Shown here: in pieces, positions 26,551 through 36,560 of the stretch
Position numbering within the stretch: the first letter of the stretch is position 1
Layout of the letters: every line of letters begins with the position of its first letter
Source: an uncultured Alphaproteobacteria bacterium
Lineage (GTDB): Bacteria; Pseudomonadota; Alphaproteobacteria; HIMB59; GCA-002718135
DNA length: 64,000 nucleotides
NCBI GenBank assembly: GCA_902623255.1
Contig: CACNSY010000007.1
Span: 30,298-94,297 of the forward strand
Reading direction: 5' to 3'
The notes under the pieces: generated by a model
The model's input: the letters and a program-made list of their open reading frames with translations, nothing else
The model's database searches: none
Told to the model about the DNA's origin: nothing
Position numbers and translations under genes: made by a program

Positions 26551-29500
26551 TTATAGTCTTTGAATACTAAGCGCGTCTACCTGAGGAAAAGATGTAATAA
26601 ATTCATTTTGTATTAGTGCTGCATTAGATGCACCATCAACAGATATAAAAGACACAATTCGAGATACGTCATCGAAAACATCTTTATTTATTTTTTCTTG
26701 AACAACAATTTTTTCTTTTTCTTCATCTGGTGCTACACCTGGAAGAGGTGGGGTGGTAAAACCAGCAGTAATATTTGCTGTTGGTATTGCTTCTAATGCT
26801 CCAGAATTTTCATTTATTGTAATTGGACTTGATGTAAAACCAGATAATTCATAATTTATTGTAACATCTTTATCATTGCCAACATCTGCATCTGCAAAAC
26901 TGCCAGAAGAACTAATAGAAAGATCTGAACCTGTTAAGTTTAAACCCGATATAGTGCCACCACTTGTAGTGGCCGTTGTAGTTCCATCATATGTTTTATC
27001 ATTTGCCGAAGCACCTGATACTGTAAAGTTAGCTGACATTAAAGATCCAGTTGTAGCCGTAACAGTTGAAAGATTAATATCTCCCATACTTGCATTTGTT
27101 AATGTGCCACCATCTAGAAGTTGTATATTGAGATCATCTGCTGTTAAGCTTGCAGAACTTGCAACAACATCTCCTGCTCCAGCATCTCTATCACTATCAG
27201 AAACATTATTAGAATCTGTGTCACTTGCAATAATCTCTAAATTAGCTGCTGTACTAATATTGCTATTAACATTAACATCTCTTCCAGCATGAAGACTTAA
27301 ATTTCCAGTTCCTGTGACACTAATAGCAGAGCTAATCGTAATATCTGTATTTGCTTGAAGTGTAACATCAACACCGTTATTTAAAAATTCTTCTAATTCT
27401 GTTTTGTTGATAACTACATCATCACTTGCAAAATCCGTGTAAGAGGTAGCTCCACGCATAATTGTATCAGACCATAGATATACTGCACCATTATTTGATC
27501 CCCCGTTATTAAATCCATCATCAGTAGTTGATCCTACAGCCATTAATGTTCCTGTATCATTCAAAGCTATAACGTTTGGAAATCCATCACCATCTTCTAC
27601 ACCGTGAGAAGCAGCATTAACCGAGTTACTACCAGTTTGACCAATTCCAATAGTAAATTGTAAACTAGCTCCATTTAAAGATGTATCCTGAAATCCAAAT
27701 ATACGTACATCTTCTTCATTATGGTGACCAATTGCGAGACGGTTTCCATCACCGTCAATAGCTACTTGAGCTGCTCTCCAACCAGAAATACCTGATGTAT
27801 CGTAATTTTTTCCACCAGTATAATTATTTCCTATAGATGCAGCATAGGTTGCATTAGTAAAATCTGAGTCATCAAAGGTGAAAAGGTGCACTGCACCTCC
27901 ATTAGCAGCGCTGTCTCCATAACCATCATCGTTTTGCGCTCCTACTGCTAAAATTTTACCATCCTTTGTTAATCCAACATGACCACCAAATTGATCATTA
28001 TCATCTAAAATTGAACTTAAGTCTAAAGTTGTGTACCCAGACCCTAAAGTGCCTACATGGGTAGGATTATCAAAATCAGTTGATGGATCACCATTACTAT
28101 TTGTTGTTTGATCAAATGTAATTAAATATACAGCTCCGGTGTCGGTAGTACTATCACCGCTTCCATCATCTTTTTGAGCACCAACGACAAGACGTGATCC
28201 ATCATCAGTTAAAGCTAGTGAACTAAACATATCATTTGCCCCTAGAGTACTTATTGATAAATTACTACTTGATGAGGTAAAACTTTTTCCAATTGTGCCT
28301 ACATGAGTAGGATTAGTAAAATCGGTATCATCAAATTTTACCGTATAGACAGCTCCTGTTGCATCAGTTGAAACTGAAGTAGCGTCTCTTTGTGAGAAAA
28401 CTAGTCTGTCACCGTCTCCGTCTAAAGCTACTCGCCATCCTCTAGCAGTTTCTTTTAAATCTAAGTCTAAACTGTAGACTCCCGTATACCCTTCTCCAAT
28501 TCTTCCTTTAAGAGTAGGGTTAGAAAAATTTGTATCATCAAATGTAAATAAATATACCGCTCCTTTATTTTCATCACCTGCATCATTATTATTATATCCA
28601 TCATCCAAGGTGGCTGTTACAGCCATTCTATCTCCATCACGATCTAAAGATATACCTCTACCAAATTGATCATTAGCATCTAGATCTATATCTAATGAGT
28701 TACCTCCTGCGCTACCATATCCACTACCAATCCTTCCATAAAGACTACCATTGGTAAAATCATTATCATCAAATTTAATAAGCATAACTTCACCGCTACC
28801 ATTCTTTGCATTATTCTTTCCTTTTGCCAACATACTTGAAACAACAAGGCGACTACCTGTTTCATTCAAATCTACACCTTCTCCAAACAAATCTTTTGCA
28901 TCAAGAGAACTATTTAAATCTACATCCTCATCTTCTGCGTCATAACCATCACCAATGGTTCCTATTAAAGTTGCAGATGCTAAATCAGCAGTTAATGTAT
29001 ATAAATTTACAGCACCAGGCTTTGCATTAGTATTAGGAGATGATTTATCATTAAAGGTAGCAGCTAAACGATTAGCATCCTTATCAAATGCCACCGAGGT
29101 TCCAAATTTATCACCATTCTGAAAACTAGTATCTAGATAATCATAACCATTACCAATAGTTCCAACATAAGTAGCTTTTCCAGTTGCAGCAGATACAATA
29201 CTGCCTCCATTCATAAATTTAAATAACTGAACCGCTCCAGCATCTTTTGTTGAATTATCTTTACCGTCATCTTTTTCCTTTCCAACTGCAAGTAAAGATC
29301 CATCATGATTTAAAGATACCGATCTTCCAAAATGATCTTCTGCATCTTGTTTGAGTTCAGGAACACTCCGTGTATTAAAATCATTTTCAAATGATGCACA
29401 TTTCTGAGTTTCATAACAACCAGTTGTATCATACCTATAACCATTACCTATTCGAGACACGACCTTACCTCCCGAAAATTCTGTGTCGTCAAAAGAAATC

Positions 29501-31794
29501 ATAAAGACCGAACCAGATTTCGTTATTGAATTTGCAACACCATTTCCTCTCTCATCATAACCTTGATCAGCATAAACCCCGACTGCCAAAACATCAGCAT
29601 CGCCATCCAAAGCTACGCTCATTCCAAACATATCAAATTTCTCAATTACAGTACTTTCATTTGAACTCTGCTTAAATAAATTGACATTTTTAGATCCTGT
29701 ATAACCTGCACCTATTGTGCCTACAACTTGACCATTTGTATATGATGTATCATCAAAGGTAATTAAATAAACAGCACCTGCTGATTTAGTTCCATTATTT
29801 TTACCATCATCACCCGTAGCTCCAACTGCTAATCGTTTACCGGTGCTATCAAAAGATACAGATCGTCCAAATTTATCATCTTTAGTAAGAGAACTGATAT
29901 CTACGTTTTTACTTCCTGTATATCCCTTTCCTATTCGACCCATGAGTGTAGCATTCGTAAAATCACCATCATCAAATTTGTATAAATATACCTCTCCAGA
30001 ATCCTGTGCATATGTTGATCCATCCCCATGCCTTGCGCCAACTGCCATTAAAGTAGCATCATCACTAATGGTAACATCTGATCCAAAATTATCATTTTTT
30101 TGTAAGTTTGCTTCACCAACATCATTTGTTGATGCAACTGAATAATCGTGTCCGATCAAACCACGATAGATCCAATTTTGTGATGTTACACCTGTTCCAA
30201 CAGTTATATTTTTTGGATCAAGTAATAAATGACCACCTTCTGATATATTAACATTTGATAATCCCACATGGCGTAAGGTATCTTTCGAAGAAATTTCAAC
30301 TGCGCCACCTGTTGTTCCTGTTGCATCAATATTACCAAGCATGGTGGTTTCCTGATCACTCCAAATAATTGCTGTACCGGCTTTCCCATTAGAGGATGAT
30401 ATATCAATACTAGAACCGTCCGAGACTAAAACTGTTTTTGCATTTGTGAGCGATCGTCTTTCACCCCATCTATCAACAAAAACATTTTGTTGTTCTTCCG
30501 TTCTTGTTAAATTATTATTGCCTTGAAACTCACCACCAATACGAACTAAACCACCTTGGGTATTGCCTGCAACATCAATCTTAGAAGATAATAAACGAAT
30601 ATATCCAGCTGACTCTATGTCAATATATCCACCTTGTTGGTTTCCTTTTGCGGAAACTGAACCAGAAGACATAATATTTGGTGCGGATAAAAGAATATCA
30701 CCACCATTGGTATTTCCTGATGAATTAATTTCACTGCCGTAACTTTGAACAATTTTATACTCAGATTTAATATTTATATCACCGCCATCATTACTAGTAG
30801 AAGAAGCATTTAAATTGCCACCTAATGAAATTTCTCCAGTACTATTTAAATTTATTGCGCCTGCATTTGTTCCAGATACGTTAACTTCTCCACCAAAAGA
30901 TAAAAAGTCTCCCTCTACATTAATGTTACCACCCTCTTTTGCTGTTAAGTTTCCTGCAACAACAATGTCGCTTCCACTTCCAAGAGTAATGACACCGTTT
31001 TGTTGTGAAGCCGTAGTTGCAACAAGATTACCGGGAATGTTAACAGCACGCTGAACAACATTTTTGGCAGCACCAACATCAATGTCAATTCTATTTCCCG
31101 TTGATGTTCCTGCATGATTGATAATGGTATTTAATTCTTCAGCATTTTGATCGAGTAACGTTATCGCTTCACTCAATGGAACGCTTACTTGTAAAAATTT
31201 ATCACCACTCAAGTCTAACGTAATTTCTTTTCCAGCCCCTATTCCAATTTTACCAAGATTAGCATTAATAGTACCTTCACTATCAATGGCACCACCTAAG
31301 AGAGCAGTAAAGCCTCCATCCAAAGTAGTAATAGAACCTTTATGAACGATTGAAGAAAAAATATTATCTACATCGTCTAGTTTAAATAATAATTTATTAC
31401 TAAGAAAATCATCATTAGATAAAGCAAGCGTGGACGCAGCAAATGAATGAGCGTTGATTGTTGACGTAGGTGTAAAATAGACGCCGTTTTCATTCACAAC
31501 AAAAACTTTACCATTGGCATTTAGTACACCAGCTAATGTTGTTGGATTGCCAGAAATGACTCTATTAAGTGCACTAGCAGCTGCAGAAGGTTGATTAAAA
31601 GTAACTGTATTATTTTCTCCAATGTTAAAACTATTCCATTCTATGATAGCTTGGTCTGATTGCTGTTGAATTGTCAGCGTCTGATCATCAGTAGTAAGTG
31701 AAACATCACCTGATATCGTTGTACTTCCACTCGGTAATTCAGCAAATAAATGAAGTGAATAAAAAAAGAATAAAATAATTACAAATACTCTCAT
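26551..31794 (-). CDS. Filamentous-haemagglutinin-type exoprotein (TpsA) with propeller-like repeats
   Basis: The 1747-residue secreted partner of the adjacent TpsB. A signal peptide (MRVFVIILFFFYSLHLFA) leads to the TPS secretion domain: QQSDQAIIEWNSFNIGENNT, FNQPSAAASALNRV and LNANGKVFVVNENGVYF. A beta-helix of short GG repeats follows to about residue 545. Residues about 565-1450 hold twelve 60-80-residue units of the form DxFGxxVxLDxDGxRLAVGAxxDDG and GAVYLFTFDDTDFTN, reminiscent of FG-GAP/integrin-alpha blades. A YDG-type module (ANDKTYDGTTTATTSGGTI) is near 1600. The propeller part is unusual in this class. It is probably an adhesin or surface-binding protein. Confidence 0.93.
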   Translation of the reverse strand: MRVFVIILFFFYSLHLFAELPSGSTTISGDVSLTTDDQTLTIQQQSDQAIIEWNSFNIGENNTVTFNQPSAAASALNRVISGNPTTLAGVLNANGKVFVVNENGVYFTPTSTINAHSFAASTLALSNDDFLSNKLLFKLDDVDNIFSSIVHKGSITTLDGGFTALLGGAIDSEGTINANLGKIGIGAGKEITLDLSGDKFLQVSVPLSEAITLLDQNAEELNTIINHAGTSTGNRIDIDVGAAKNVVQRAVNIPGNLVATTASQQNGVITLGSGSDIVVAGNLTAKEGGNINVEGDFLSFGGEVNVSGTNAGAINLNSTGEISLGGNLNASSTSNDGGDINIKSEYKIVQSYGSEINSSGNTNGGDILLSAPNIMSSGSVSAKGNQQGGYIDIESAGYIRLLSSKIDVAGNTQGGLVRIGGEFQGNNNLTRTEEQQNVFVDRWGERRSLTNAKTVLVSDGSSIDISSSNGKAGTAIIWSDQETTMLGNIDATGTTGGAVEISSKDTLRHVGLSNVNISEGGHLLLDPKNITVGTGVTSQNWIYRGLIGHDYSVASTNDVGEANLQKNDNFGSDVTISDDATLMAVGARHGDGSTYAQDSGEVYLYKFDDGDFTNATLMGRIGKGYTGSKNVDISSLTKDDKFGRSVSFDSTGKRLAVGATGDDGKNNGTKSAGAVYLITFDDTSYTNGQVVGTIGAGYTGSKNVNLFKQSSNESTVIEKFDMFGMSVALDGDADVLAVGVYADQGYDERGNGVANSITKSGSVFMISFDDTEFSGGKVVSRIGNGYRYDTTGCYETQKCASFENDFNTRSVPELKQDAEDHFGRSVSLNHDGSLLAVGKEKDDGKDNSTKDAGAVQLFKFMNGGSIVSAATGKATYVGTIGNGYDYLDTSFQNGDKFGTSVAFDKDANRLAATFNDKSSPNTNAKPGAVNLYTLTADLASATLIGTIGDGYDAEDEDVDLNSSLDAKDLFGEGVDLNETGSRLVVSSMLAKGKNNAKNGSGEVMLIKFDDNDFTNGSLYGRIGSGYGSAGGNSLDIDLDANDQFGRGISLDRDGDRMAVTATLDDGYNNNDAGDENKGAVYLFTFDDTNFSNPTLKGRIGEGYTGVYSLDLDLKETARGWRVALDGDGDRLVFSQRDATSVSTDATGAVYTVKFDDTDFTNPTHVGTIGKSFTSSSSNLSISTLGANDMFSSLALTDDGSRLVVGAQKDDGSGDSTTDTGAVYLITFDQTTNSNGDPSTDFDNPTHVGTLGSGYTTLDLSSILDDNDQFGGHVGLTKDGKILAVGAQNDDGYGDSAANGGAVHLFTFDDSDFTNATYAASIGNNYTGGKNYDTSGISGWRAAQVAIDGDGNRLAIGHHNEEDVRIFGFQDTSLNGASLQFTIGIGQTGSNSVNAASHGVEDGDGFPNVIALNDTGTLMAVGSTTDDGFNNGGSNNGAVYLWSDTIMRGATSYTDFASDDVVINKTELEEFLNNGVDVTLQANTDITISSAISVTGTGNLSLHAGRDVNVNSNISTAANLEIIASDTDSNNVSDSDRDAGAGDVVASSASLTADDLNIQLLDGGTLTNASMGDINLSTVTATTGSLMSANFTVSGASANDKTYDGTTTATTSGGTISGLNLTGSDLSISSSGSFADADVGNDKDVTINYELSGFTSSPITINENSGALEAIPTANITAGFTTPPLPGVAPDEEKEKIVVQEKINKDVFDDVSRIVSFISVDGASNAALIQNEFITSFPQVDALSIQRL
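27440..30130 (-). repeat. Twelve-unit internal coding repeat in the exoprotein
   Basis: Each unit pairs an FGxxVxLDxxGxxLAVGAxxDDG half with a GAVYLFTFDDxxFTNxTxxGxIGxGYTG half. The units are diverged rather than identical: some lack the FG or carry deletions, such as the unit with ETARGWRVALDGDGDRLVF. They therefore seem old and under selection rather than a recent expansion. Aspartate-rich loops (DGDGDR, DKDANR) suggest calcium binding. Confidence 0.85.
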
Positions 31795-31885
31795 AATAAT
31801 GTTTATCGCCTTTTAAAAATTTAGACCAAATTTTTGATATTATTTATATATGTTTTAAAAAAAATATAGGTATTTTCTCAGTTTT

Positions 31886-33199
31886 TTAGGTGATGCGTTG
31901 ATAAATTTTACCTAAATAAGAAAATAAAGTCAAAGCTCTGGCAATAAAGAAGATGCAGAGTGATAACCATAAGCCTGTATTACCAAAACTTGCTATTAAG
32001 AAAAAAGAAGCGACAATATAAATCACCACAGATACTATCATTGCGTTTCGCAGTTCTGTTGTTTGGGATGCACCTACAAAAATACCATCAAATTGAAAAC
32101 AGAAAGAGGAAATAAAAGGAATAATAACAATCCAATATGCATAGGAAAAACAGATATCTCTAATCTCGGACAAATCAGTCATGGCAATAATAAAGTAATG
32201 ATTACCAAAGAAAAAAATAACACATATTAATAAAGCTGTAGAAGCACTTAAAATAAAAGAATTTTTAATAACGTCTTTTAATAAACGTAAATTTTTAGAG
32301 CCAATAGAATATCCAACAATACCCTCTGTTGAAAATGCATAGGCATCAAGAATAAACGCAGATAGCATCGTTAGATTAAGCAATATTGTGTTTGCAGCAA
32401 CCGTCTCCTCACTAATAGAATTGCCAAGATAGGTAAAATATAAGAAAGCAAATGTAAGAAGAATAGATCGGATAAATATATTAAAATTAATATTAAAAAT
32501 ATTTTTAATTTTTTTAAAGTTAAAAATCTTTTGTGTATTATATTCTAACTGAGCAAACTTATTTAAATCAAAAAAAGTATAAAATAAAAAAATAATTGTT
32601 GTCAAAGAAGAAGAGACTAAAGTACCAAAAGCAACACCCTGAACATTCAAATTTAAATATAAAACAAAAAATAAGCTAAAGAGTATATTTGTAATAGAAA
32701 AGAAACCAATAATGATACTTGATGTTTTTGTTTTCTGTAAACCAATAAACAATCCTGTAATTACAAAAATAGTAAGCTCTCCAAATGAGGAATAAATACG
32801 AAGATTAAAATAGTCTTTAAAATATTTTTTTGTTTCTAATGATAGTTCAAATATAGATAATGATATTTGAAATATATATCTCTGAAAAATAATAAGTAGT
32901 AAGGAAATAATAATTACAAAAGAAATATTTCGTAAAAATATATTTATAATTTCCTGATAATCTTTTGATCCATAAGCTTGAGCTACCATGCCGACCGTAC
33001 CCATACGCAGGAAGCCAAAACTCCATAAAATCATCGAAAAAACACTTGCTGCAATACTGGTAGCAACCAAGTAACTAGCATTATCAAGATTGCCCATTAG
33101 TCCTGTGTCAACAATGGCAACTAAAGGAATAGCTAAGTTTGCAAAAAATATTGGAATAGAAAGTTTAATTATATTTTTGATAGAAGATTTAGAGGACAT
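31886..33199 (-). CDS. MATE family efflux transporter
   Basis: A 437-residue integral membrane protein with about twelve hydrophobic helices in two halves. The MATE signatures are visible: ANLAIPLVAIVDTGLMGNL at residues 20-38 and GTVGMVAQAYGSKD near 67-80. GIVGYSIGSKNLRLLK is the matching segment of the second half. It resembles the DinF-like subgroup, exporting organic cations or drugs with H+ or Na+. It is transcribed alone, 91 bp upstream of the exoprotein start, so read-through into the secretion operon is possible. Confidence 0.9.
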   Translation of the reverse strand: MSSKSSIKNIIKLSIPIFFANLAIPLVAIVDTGLMGNLDNASYLVATSIAASVFSMILWSFGFLRMGTVGMVAQAYGSKDYQEIINIFLRNISFVIIISLLLIIFQRYIFQISLSIFELSLETKKYFKDYFNLRIYSSFGELTIFVITGLFIGLQKTKTSSIIIGFFSITNILFSLFFVLYLNLNVQGVAFGTLVSSSLTTIIFLFYTFFDLNKFAQLEYNTQKIFNFKKIKNIFNINFNIFIRSILLTFAFLYFTYLGNSISEETVAANTILLNLTMLSAFILDAYAFSTEGIVGYSIGSKNLRLLKDVIKNSFILSASTALLICVIFFFGNHYFIIAMTDLSEIRDICFSYAYWIVIIPFISSFCFQFDGIFVGASQTTELRNAMIVSVVIYIVASFFLIASFGNTGLWLSLCIFFIARALTLFSYLGKIYQRIT

Positions 33200-33318
33200 T
33201 ATAAATATTTAGATTTTTATTAGTAAAATTTGATAATAAACTATTTATCCAATCACTAAAGTAACAAATTATTCACTATCTTTATTAATCAAATCTTATA
33301 AAGCATTACATACTTTAA

Positions 33319-33798
33319 ATGAAAATTGGCAGATATAAATACGAGTTTGATTTCTTTAGTTGGATCAAAAAAACAGAACTTGTTGAACTAGATGGTGTTA
33401 ATCCATCCGATGATCCGGTACGACCAGAACTTGATAATGACTTTCGTACGTCAAAAGGAAGAAAAATTTTTGGCCTTAAATATAAGGATGATATTGAGGG
33501 TATTGCCTGCTTTGCCTTTACAAATGAAATACCAGCAACCATTAAAGAAATGGATTTGATGAGCGTCGAAGAAGATCAAGCAACTATACCAATTGCCTAT
33601 ACTTTATGGTCTTTTAAAAAAGGAGCAGGGAAAAAAATTATGAAAGAATTGCAAAAATATATTAAATCAAAAGAGCAATTTGAAAGTATAATTACTATTT
33701 CGCCATTAACTCCAGTTGCTACACACTATCATATTCGAAATGGTGCAAGATTAATAAAGATTAACCCTACAACGCAGAACTTCGAATATAAAATTTAA
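33319..33798 (+). CDS. Small GNAT-like acetyltransferase, function unknown
   Basis: The 159-residue protein has a GNAT-like arrangement: a central strand EGIACFAFTNEIPA, then IPIAYTLWSFKKGAGKKIMKELQKYI, which looks like strand 4 plus the acetyl-CoA loop and helix. SPLTPVATHYHIRNGARLI resembles the C-terminal strand and helix. The assignment rests on pattern only; substrate unknown. It diverges from the MATE gene and is followed by a hairpin and the IMP dehydrogenase gene. Confidence 0.55.
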   Translation: MKIGRYKYEFDFFSWIKKTELVELDGVNPSDDPVRPELDNDFRTSKGRKIFGLKYKDDIEGIACFAFTNEIPATIKEMDLMSVEEDQATIPIAYTLWSFKKGAGKKIMKELQKYIKSKEQFESIITISPLTPVATHYHIRNGARLIKINPTTQNFEYKI

Positions 33799-33807
33799 TA
33801 CGTAGGG

Positions 33808-33829
33808 GTTCAAAAAGTATTATTTGAAC
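33808..33829 (+). terminator. Weak hairpin after GNAT gene, possible terminator
   Basis: GTTCAAA and TTTGAAC form a 7-bp stem around an 8-base loop, followed by ATTTATTTTA. It is AT-rich and lacks a clean T run, so it may be a weak terminator or a protein site ahead of the purine genes. Confidence 0.35.
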
Positions 33830-33870
33830 TATTTATTTTACAAATCGAAACAAAATAAATATTGTTGGAA

Positions 33871-34977
33871 ATGGCCTACCAGATAAATACTAATTATTCC
33901 GTTACTTTTGATGATGTTTTGCTCTCACCAGCGTATTCGGAGATCAAACCAAAAAATGTAGATACATCGATTACCATTGGAAAAATCAAATTACATATTC
34001 CCATACTCTCCGCTGCTATGGATACCGTGACAGAGAATAAGATGGCGATCAATCTCGCACTAAATGGTGGTCTAGGTGTTATCCACCGTAATATGCCAAT
34101 TGATAAACAAGCAAGCGAAGTAAAAAAAGTTCATAGCTTTAAAGTTAACAGTAAAAAATTTCAAAATGCTGTAATTAATTCTAACAAAAAAATTGCAGTA
34201 GGCGCTGCAATCGGTGTTGAAAATAATGCGTACTTACGACTATTGGAATTATTAAAAGTTGGTGTTGACATAGTCTTTATTGATGTTGCTCATGCACACA
34301 CAAAAACAACTTTACAGTTTATTGAAAAAGCAAAAAAAGTTTTAAAGAAAACTCCTCTTATAGTTGGAAATATTGCTACAAAAAAAGCTGCATCAGATTT
34401 AATTAGTGCTGGTGTAGATGCAATTAAAGTAGGGATTGGTCCAGGATCAATTTGTACTACAAGAGTTGTGACTGGTGTTGGTATTCCTCAACTCTCCGCT
34501 GTGATGGATACATTTCAAGTTGCAAAAAAATTTAAAATTCCTGTGATTGCAGACGGAGGAATAAAAACATCTGGTGATATTGCAAAAGCTATAGCAGGTG
34601 GTGCAAGTGCTTGCATGATAGGGTCTTTATTTGCTGGTACTGAAGAATCACCAGGGAAATTATTAACGATTAAAGGTAAAAAATTTAAATCCTATAGAGG
34701 TATGGGTTCGGTAGGAGCAATGCAAAAAGGATCTTTTGATCGATACTCGCAAGAAGAAACAAAGAATGCCAAAAAATTAGTAGCAGAAGGTGTGGAAGGG
34801 ATGGTTCCATACAAAGGTAAAATAGAAGATGTAGCGTATCAACTTGTTGGTGGTTTAAAATCTTCTATGGGGTACACTGGTCATAAAACGATTAAGAAAA
34901 TGCAAGGCAATTGTAAATTTGTGTTTATTTCTAAAGCAGGAGCTCGCGAAAGTAATGTCCACGATGTCATTATGTAA
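33871..34977 (+). CDS. guaB: IMP dehydrogenase lacking the CBS (Bateman) domain
   Basis: It oxidises IMP to XMP, the first step to GMP. The catalytic loop [11 protein letters not shown] puts the nucleophile at Cys195. [28 protein letters not shown] and the flap [11 protein letters not shown] are all present; these distinguish it from GMP reductase. Between VKKVHSF (residue 90) and KIAVGAAIG (108) there are only about 17 residues, where usual enzymes hold a roughly 120-residue pair of CBS domains. Length 368 instead of about 490. ATG at 33871 gives the usual [18 protein letters not shown] start. Allosteric nucleotide control through CBS must be absent. Confidence 0.92.
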   Translation: MAYQINTNYSVTFDDVLLSPAYSEIKPKNVDTSITIGKIKLHIPILSAAMDTVTENKMAINLALNGGLGVIHRNMPIDKQASEVKKVHSFKVNSKKFQNAVINSNKKIAVGAAIGVENNAYLRLLELLKVGVDIVFIDVAHAHTKTTLQFIEKAKKVLKKTPLIVGNIATKKAASDLISAGVDAIKVGIGPGSICTTRVVTGVGIPQLSAVMDTFQVAKKFKIPVIADGGIKTSGDIAKAIAGGASACMIGSLFAGTEESPGKLLTIKGKKFKSYRGMGSVGAMQKGSFDRYSQEETKNAKKLVAEGVEGMVPYKGKIEDVAYQLVGGLKSSMGYTGHKTIKKMQGNCKFVFISKAGARESNVHDVIM

Positions 34978-35019
34978 TAATGTATCGAATCATCATTGAA
35001 TTGATACAATAAAATATAA

Positions 35020-35511
35020 ATGACCTCAGCATCAACAAAACATAAAGTAGCAATTGTGATGGGTAGTAAGTCTGATTATGCTACCATGAAAAATTGTGAA
35101 AAAATTTTAAAATTACTGAAAGTTAAGTTTGAAACTAAAATTGTTTCTGCACACCGTACACCAGAAAGAATGTTTAAATTTGCCAAAGCAGCGGAAGACA
35201 ATAATATTTCTGTCATTATTGCCGGTGCAGGAGGTTCTGCGCATTTACCAGGAATGATTGCATCATTAACAACTATACCTGTAATCGGTGTACCAGTAGA
35301 AAGTCGTAAATTAAAAGGATTGGATAGTTTATTATCAATAGTACAAATGCCAAAAGGTATCCCTGTTGGCAGTGTAGCAATCGGTGAGGACGGCGCAATG
35401 AATGCCGGTTTATATGCAGCTTCCATTATTGCTCTTACGAATAAAGAAATTAAAAAAAATCTAAAAAATTATCGAAGTAAACAATCAAAAGCTGTTAAAC
35501 AAAAACCATAA
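35020..35511 (+). CDS. purE: N5-carboxyaminoimidazole ribonucleotide mutase PurE
   Basis: It moves the carboxyl group of N5-CAIR to give CAIR in purine synthesis. Motifs are [11 protein letters not shown] (10-20), [10 protein letters not shown] and [17 protein letters not shown], all active-site segments of class I PurE. The 163 residues are normal, with a lysine-rich tail. It lies 42 bp after guaB and 3 bp before purK, and the pair PurK/PurE acts in succession. Confidence 0.96.
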   Translation: MTSASTKHKVAIVMGSKSDYATMKNCEKILKLLKVKFETKIVSAHRTPERMFKFAKAAEDNNISVIIAGAGGSAHLPGMIASLTTIPVIGVPVESRKLKGLDSLLSIVQMPKGIPVGSVAIGEDGAMNAGLYAASIIALTNKEIKKNLKNYRSKQSKAVKQKP

Positions 35512-35514
35512 GTC

Positions 35515-36558
35515 ATGAATACACCCACACTTGGCATTATCGGTGGTGGACAATTAGGAAGTCTTTTAGCAGATGCTGCAAAAAAAATAGATATACAAAC
35601 CGTCATATTAAGTGATGATCCTGATGCACCCGGGAAACACTTTGCATCTAAATTTATTTTTGGTCAGTATGATGATGATACAACGATAAATAATTTTATT
35701 AATGCAGTTGATCTTGTTACATATGAATTTGAAAATATTCCCTTCGCAATATTAAAAAAAATTAATGAAAAGAAAAAAGTTTTACCAAAACCTGAAATTA
35801 ATCAACTCATTCAACACCGAGAAACAGAAAAAAAATTTCTCAATAATAATAATATAACTACAACAAAATATGTAACTGTCAAAAATGAAAAGGATTTGAG
35901 TAAAAATATAGACTTGCTTCCAGGTCTATTAAAAACCACAACGTTAGGATACGATGGTAAAGGTCAGTATAAATTAAACACTGTAGATGATATTACGAAA
36001 GAGATTGATTTTACAAAAGAATATATTTTAGAAAAACTCATTCATCTTAAAAAAGAAATTTCAGTGGTCATTACTCGTTTTGATCAAAATAGTTATGAGA
36101 TCTATGATCCTATTGAGAATGTTCATGAAGAACAAATTTTAAAATATTCAACAATACCAAGTGATATCTCTGATGGCATGCGAATAAAATCAATTGAGTG
36201 GGCAAAACAAGTTGTAGAAAAACTAGATTATATTGGAACGTTATGTGTAGAGTTTTTTATTGATACTAATGATAATTTATATGCTAACGAAATTGCCCCT
36301 CGTGTTCATAATTCTGGACATCTAACAATGAACTCTCATAATATTAGTCAATTTGAAAATCATGTACGAGCGGTATGTGGCTTAGAAAAAATTGAGACAA
36401 AAAAATTGTATAATGCCAAAATGATTAATTTAATTGGTGATGATATAACACCGTATCGAAACAAAACATTTAAGAATAATGAATTTTTTTATGACTATTT
36501 AAAAAAAGAAATTAAACATAAAAGAAAAATGGGTCATATAACGATTATTGAAAAATAA
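35515..36558 (+). CDS. purK: N5-carboxyaminoimidazole ribonucleotide synthase PurK
   Basis: ATP-grasp enzyme that carboxylates AIR with bicarbonate. It begins GIIGGGQLGSLLADAAK, has DLVTYEFENIP, the ATP loop LLKTTTLGYDGKGQ and the metal-binding tail FIDTNDNLYANEIAPRVHNSGH. The 347 residues are typical. It is co-transcribed with purE and ends 2 bp from the convergent purC end. Confidence 0.95.
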   Translation: MNTPTLGIIGGGQLGSLLADAAKKIDIQTVILSDDPDAPGKHFASKFIFGQYDDDTTINNFINAVDLVTYEFENIPFAILKKINEKKKVLPKPEINQLIQHRETEKKFLNNNNITTTKYVTVKNEKDLSKNIDLLPGLLKTTTLGYDGKGQYKLNTVDDITKEIDFTKEYILEKLIHLKKEISVVITRFDQNSYEIYDPIENVHEEQILKYSTIPSDISDGMRIKSIEWAKQVVEKLDYIGTLCVEFFIDTNDNLYANEIAPRVHNSGHLTMNSHNISQFENHVRAVCGLEKIETKKLYNAKMINLIGDDITPYRNKTFKNNEFFYDYLKKEIKHKRKMGHITIIEK

Positions 36559-36560
36559 TT

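Noticed and set aside
27440..30130. Repeat array considered as CRISPR or tandem DNA repeat
   Set aside because: The repeats are long, diverged, in frame and protein-coding; there are no short identical repeats with spacers. No CRISPR array was seen anywhere in the window.
26876..30145. Several long antisense frames opposite the exoprotein repeats
   Set aside because: They follow the repetitive composition of the coding strand, have no ribosome binding sites, and match no family.
34981..35008. Inverted repeat TGTATC / GATACA between guaB and purE
   Set aside because: The stem is short with a long loop and no T run, so neither a terminator nor a known riboswitch can be supported.
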